Shown here in pieces: positions 62,701-64,000 of a stretch of 64,000 bases of DNA. The position numbers were made by a program, and so were the translations under genes. The notes under the pieces were generated by a model. It made no database searches. It was not told the origin of the DNA and saw only the letters and a program-made list of their open reading frames with translations. Position 1 is the first letter of the stretch, and each line of letters starts with the position of its first letter. Source of the stretch: Bacillota bacterium (GTDB lineage Bacteria > Bacteroidota > Bacteroidia > Bacteroidales > Bacteroidaceae); contig JAMPFD010000001.1 of assembly GCA_023664625.1 (NCBI GenBank), positions 186,001 through 250,000 of the forward strand. The letters are read 5' to 3'.

Positions 62701-62940
62701 ACGCTCCTTCTTAATCACTTCCGTAACAAAAAAGGTATTGACAGGCAGGAAATAAACCTTGTCTGCAATACCTTCACTCGTCTGTATCGTAGCAACATTA
62801 GGATTGATAAGTACTGAACTGACGCCCTCCTCACGGAGTGCCTTCAATGCCTGAGAGCCGGAATAGTCAAACTCGCCTGCCTGGCCGATTTTCAGGGCGC
62901 CGGAACCAAGTACAAGCACCTTCTTAAGTTGTTTCTTCAT
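59713..62940 (-). CDS. carB: Carbamoyl-phosphate synthase large subunit
   Basis: Makes carbamoyl phosphate from bicarbonate, ATP and glutamine-derived ammonia for arginine and pyrimidines. 1075 residues, full length. Two homologous ATP-grasp halves (VLGSGALKIGQAGEFDYSG near the start; VVLGSGAYRIGSSVEFDW in the second) and a C-terminal MGS-like allosteric domain (GIMLSSGGAREKASLLDAAQ ... IRRGAIDHNIPLITN). carA is not in the window. Confidence 0.98.
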   Translation of the reverse strand: MKKQLKKVLVLGSGALKIGQAGEFDYSGSQALKALREEGVSSVLINPNVATIQTSEGIADKVYFLPVNTFFVTEVIKKERPDGIFLAFGGQTALNCGTELYRNGTLREYGVEVLGTSVEAIMNTEDRDLFVKELNKIDLKVPVSQACETMEEAVSTARRIGYPVMIRSAYALGGLGSGVCPDEKTFVEIAESAFTFAPQVLVEESLKGWKEIEFEVIRDANDRCFTVASMENFDPLGIHTGESIVVAPTCSLTEEQVRMLQDIAVKCVRHLNIVGECNIQYAFNAETNDYRIIEINARLSRSSALASKATGYPLAFVAAKIALGYTLDQIGEPGTPNSAYKAPELDYMICKIPRWDLTKFAGVSRKIGSSMKSVGEIMSIGRSFEEMIQKGLRMIGQGMHGFVGNDHTRFDNLDEELANPTDLRVFAIAQALEEGYSIERIHELTKIDPWFLERMKNIVDYKAKLEGYNALEEIPADVMRQAKVWGFSDFQIARFVLKPQTGNMEKENLAVRAYRKKLGILPAVKRIETVASEHPELTNYLYMTYAVEGNDVNYYNNEKSVVVLGSGAYRIGSSVEFDWCSVNAISTARKLGYKSIMINYNPETVSTDYDMCDRLYFDELSFERVLDVIDLENPRGVIVSVGGQIPNNLAMKLHRQSVPILGTSPVSIDRAENRGKFSAMLDTLGIDQPRWSALTSMEDVQAFIDEVGFPVLVRPSYVLSGAAMNVCYDNDELKRFLAAASEVSKEYPVVISQFMTETNEIEFDGVAQNGEIVEYGISEHIEYAGVHSGDATMVFPAQQITFATTRRIKKIARAIAKELNISGPFNIQFLAKGRDVKVIECNLRASRSFPFVSKVLKRNFIETATRIMLDAPYKQPDKSVFDIDRMGVKASQFSFARLQNADPILGVDMSSTGEVGCMGDSYEEALLNSMIATGYKIPSKDKGIMLSSGGAREKASLLDAAQALDKAGYAVYATEGTARYLNENGVKAMAVGWPDEDSHIANVMDMIHDHKFDLIVNIPKNHTKRELTNGYKIRRGAIDHNIPLITNARLASAFIEAFCEKQLDGLQIKSWQEYE

Positions 62941-62998
62941 ACGTTTGGGTTTATATTGTTAGAATATCTAAATGTATGCTGTAACCTGAAAATTTTTG

Positions 62999-63006
62999 CA
63001 AAGTTA
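62999..63006 (-). promoter_or_regulatory. Predicted -7 box for carB
   Basis: TAACTTTG on minus, 58 bases upstream of the carB ATG. Confidence 0.55.
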
Positions 63007-63187
63007 CTACATTTTTCTGACATAACGCACACTTTTTATCCTTTTCAACCAAAAAGTTAACCATTTGGCCGTCTTATCTCCCAAAGGATTGATTTATGTA
63101 AGCCCGTCAGAGACATGACACGGAGCCGTCCGGCTTATCTCATACAAAATGCACACCCTCTGATTTTCATCCGTACGGGAGAAAAAA

Positions 63188-63219
63188 TTTGTTTTTTCAA
63201 TTTCTTATTATTAACTTTG
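63188..63219 (+). promoter_or_regulatory. Promoter of the histidine-type phosphatase gene
   Basis: TTTG at 63188-63191, 20 bases, TAACTTTG at 63212-63219; ATG follows 27 bases later. Confidence 0.65.
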
Positions 63220-63246
63220 CAGGAGAAATCAATAAACGACAACGAT

Positions 63247-64000
63247 ATGAAACTAAAATCATTTGCTCTATGCACCGCCCTCGTCCTGCTGTCTGCGGGA
63301 TTTGGAAACTCTGTCAAGGCTCAGACCTGCAAGGACGATTTCAAACGCAACCCGGACCTTGCCGCTTCCAATTATGTGGCCTATCCCGGACCGAAAGCTT
63401 CACTCACGCCTGCACCAAAAGGCTATGAGCCGGTCTATCTCAGTCACTACGGCAGACACGGGAGCCGCTACCACATAGGATCTGTCTACGGAAATGTCTA
63501 CGGACTGCTCCAGCATGCCGACTCCGCCGATGTGCTGACGGAGAAAGGCAAGACGCTCATGAGGCAGGTGAAGATGCTCAAGGACGAGGCTGCGGGACGC
63601 GACGGCGAACTGACAGAACTCGGAGCACAGCAGCACCGCCAGATAGCGGAACGCATGTACCTTAACTTTCCTGAAATCTTCGGGAAGAAGACCCGTATCG
63701 ATGCTAAGTCGACCATCATCATCCGCTGCATACTCTCCATGGAGAATGCCTTGCTGCAGCTGAAAGGCATGAACCCTCAGCTTGACATCCATCATGACGC
63801 GTCAAACCATGACATGTACTACATGAACCAGAACGCTGACGACTTGTATAAATACAAGAAAGCCGCCATGGATTCCGTGGGCACGGCCTTCTCTGACGCT
63901 CACACACATCCTGAACGCCTGATGGCGCAGCTGTTCTCCTCCGAGACTTACTGGAAAGATTCCATCGATGCAAAGAACCTGATGCAGAACATCCATAAGC
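63247..64000 (+). CDS. Histidine-type phosphatase (MINPP/phytase-like), 3' end beyond window
   Basis: Partial, 251 codons open to the window edge. Signal peptide (SFALCTALVLLSAGFGNSVKA), then the branch-2 histidine phosphatase signature LSHYGRHGSRY (catalytic His in RHG, near residue 64). The following TELGAQQHRQIAERM segment is where these enzymes place their substrate-side helix. Bacteroidetes relatives include inositol polyphosphate phosphatases; the HD/HAE proton-donor motif would lie beyond the edge, so substrate class is inference. Likely periplasmic. Confidence 0.85.
   Translation, partial: MKLKSFALCTALVLLSAGFGNSVKAQTCKDDFKRNPDLAASNYVAYPGPKASLTPAPKGYEPVYLSHYGRHGSRYHIGSVYGNVYGLLQHADSADVLTEKGKTLMRQVKMLKDEAAGRDGELTELGAQQHRQIAERMYLNFPEIFGKKTRIDAKSTIIIRCILSMENALLQLKGMNPQLDIHHDASNHDMYYMNQNADDLYKYKKAAMDSVGTAFSDAHTHPERLMAQLFSSETYWKDSIDAKNLMQNIHK

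Larger units (their letters stand above)
62941..63246. other. Divergent promoter region of carB and the phosphatase gene
   Basis: About 300 bases holding two opposed promoters; no other feature seen. Confidence 0.6.

Overview
The window is a chromosomal segment of a Bacteroidales bacterium, most likely of the Prevotella/Paraprevotella group. The evidence is the repeated -7 promoter element TAnnTTTG (often with an upstream TTTG about 19-20 bases away), the near absence of Shine-Dalgarno sequences, lipoproteins with relaxed lipoboxes, Bacteroidetes-type carbohydrate enzymes, DUF3467, a standalone AICAR transformylase, and dispersed intergenic repeats. Base composition is near-even in most genes. 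It drops visibly around 45.0-45.5 kb and 49.7-52.4 kb. No phage, conjugative element, complete insertion sequence or CRISPR array was seen.

Layout. 1-5.5 kb (minus): a tripartite RND efflux operon (adaptor, pump, outer-membrane factor cut by the window edge). Divergent from it, 6.3-8.1 kb carries a LytS/LytTR two-component pair, followed by an AraC regulator and a CatA-like acyltransferase. 9.7-14.7 kb (minus): Mrp ATPase, PurT, and a metal-type TonB receptor paired with a Cys-rich HMA protein. 15.1-18 kb: a secreted family PL11 rhamnogalacturonan lyase. 18.3-22.5 kb (minus): TrmB, a DUF975 membrane protein, IlvE and exonuclease VII. 23.6-33.5 kb (plus): PflB/PflA, a MATE transporter, RfbB, topoisomerase III and a PurH-type AICAR transformylase. 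33.7-43.9 kb (mostly minus): DUF3467, an RluA-type pseudouridine synthase, a predicted small RNA, a TonB-receptor remnant, an SDR/flavodoxin-lipoprotein/exported flavin-reductase operon, xylose isomerase, mannose-1-phosphate guanylyltransferase and guanine deaminase. 44-56.5 kb: tRNA-Leu(CAA), GreA, L-rhamnose mutarotase, HIT protein, two transporters, a C10 cysteine peptidase with a partner lipoprotein, a GH3 xylosidase-type enzyme, a SpoU methyltransferase and a small membrane protein. 56.7-64 kb: DsbD, a beta-barrel protein, CarB and the start of a histidine-type phosphatase.

Functionally the window mixes housekeeping (purine and pyrimidine synthesis, tRNA modification, repair, fermentation through pyruvate formate-lyase) with plant-polysaccharide use: PL11 lyase and rhamnose mutarotase for pectin, GH3 enzyme and xylose isomerase for xylan. 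The pectin and xylan genes lie at separate loci, not in a classic SusC/SusD polysaccharide-utilization locus.

The least explained material is intergenic. There are three repeat systems: (a) a TA-flanked MITE-like element with five copies of 89-257 bp, one inside a pseudogene region and one 18 bases upstream of the GH3 gene; (b) a 66-bp repeat carrying a promoter-like box that always points into the neighbouring gene; (c) a 22-bp-period tandem repeat at three places, two of them inside a collinear block of about 350 bp. Also notable are a short promoter-to-terminator transcript at about 36.3 kb resembling a Bacteroidales small RNA, and an operon that appears to place flavodoxin and flavin reductase outside the cytoplasm.
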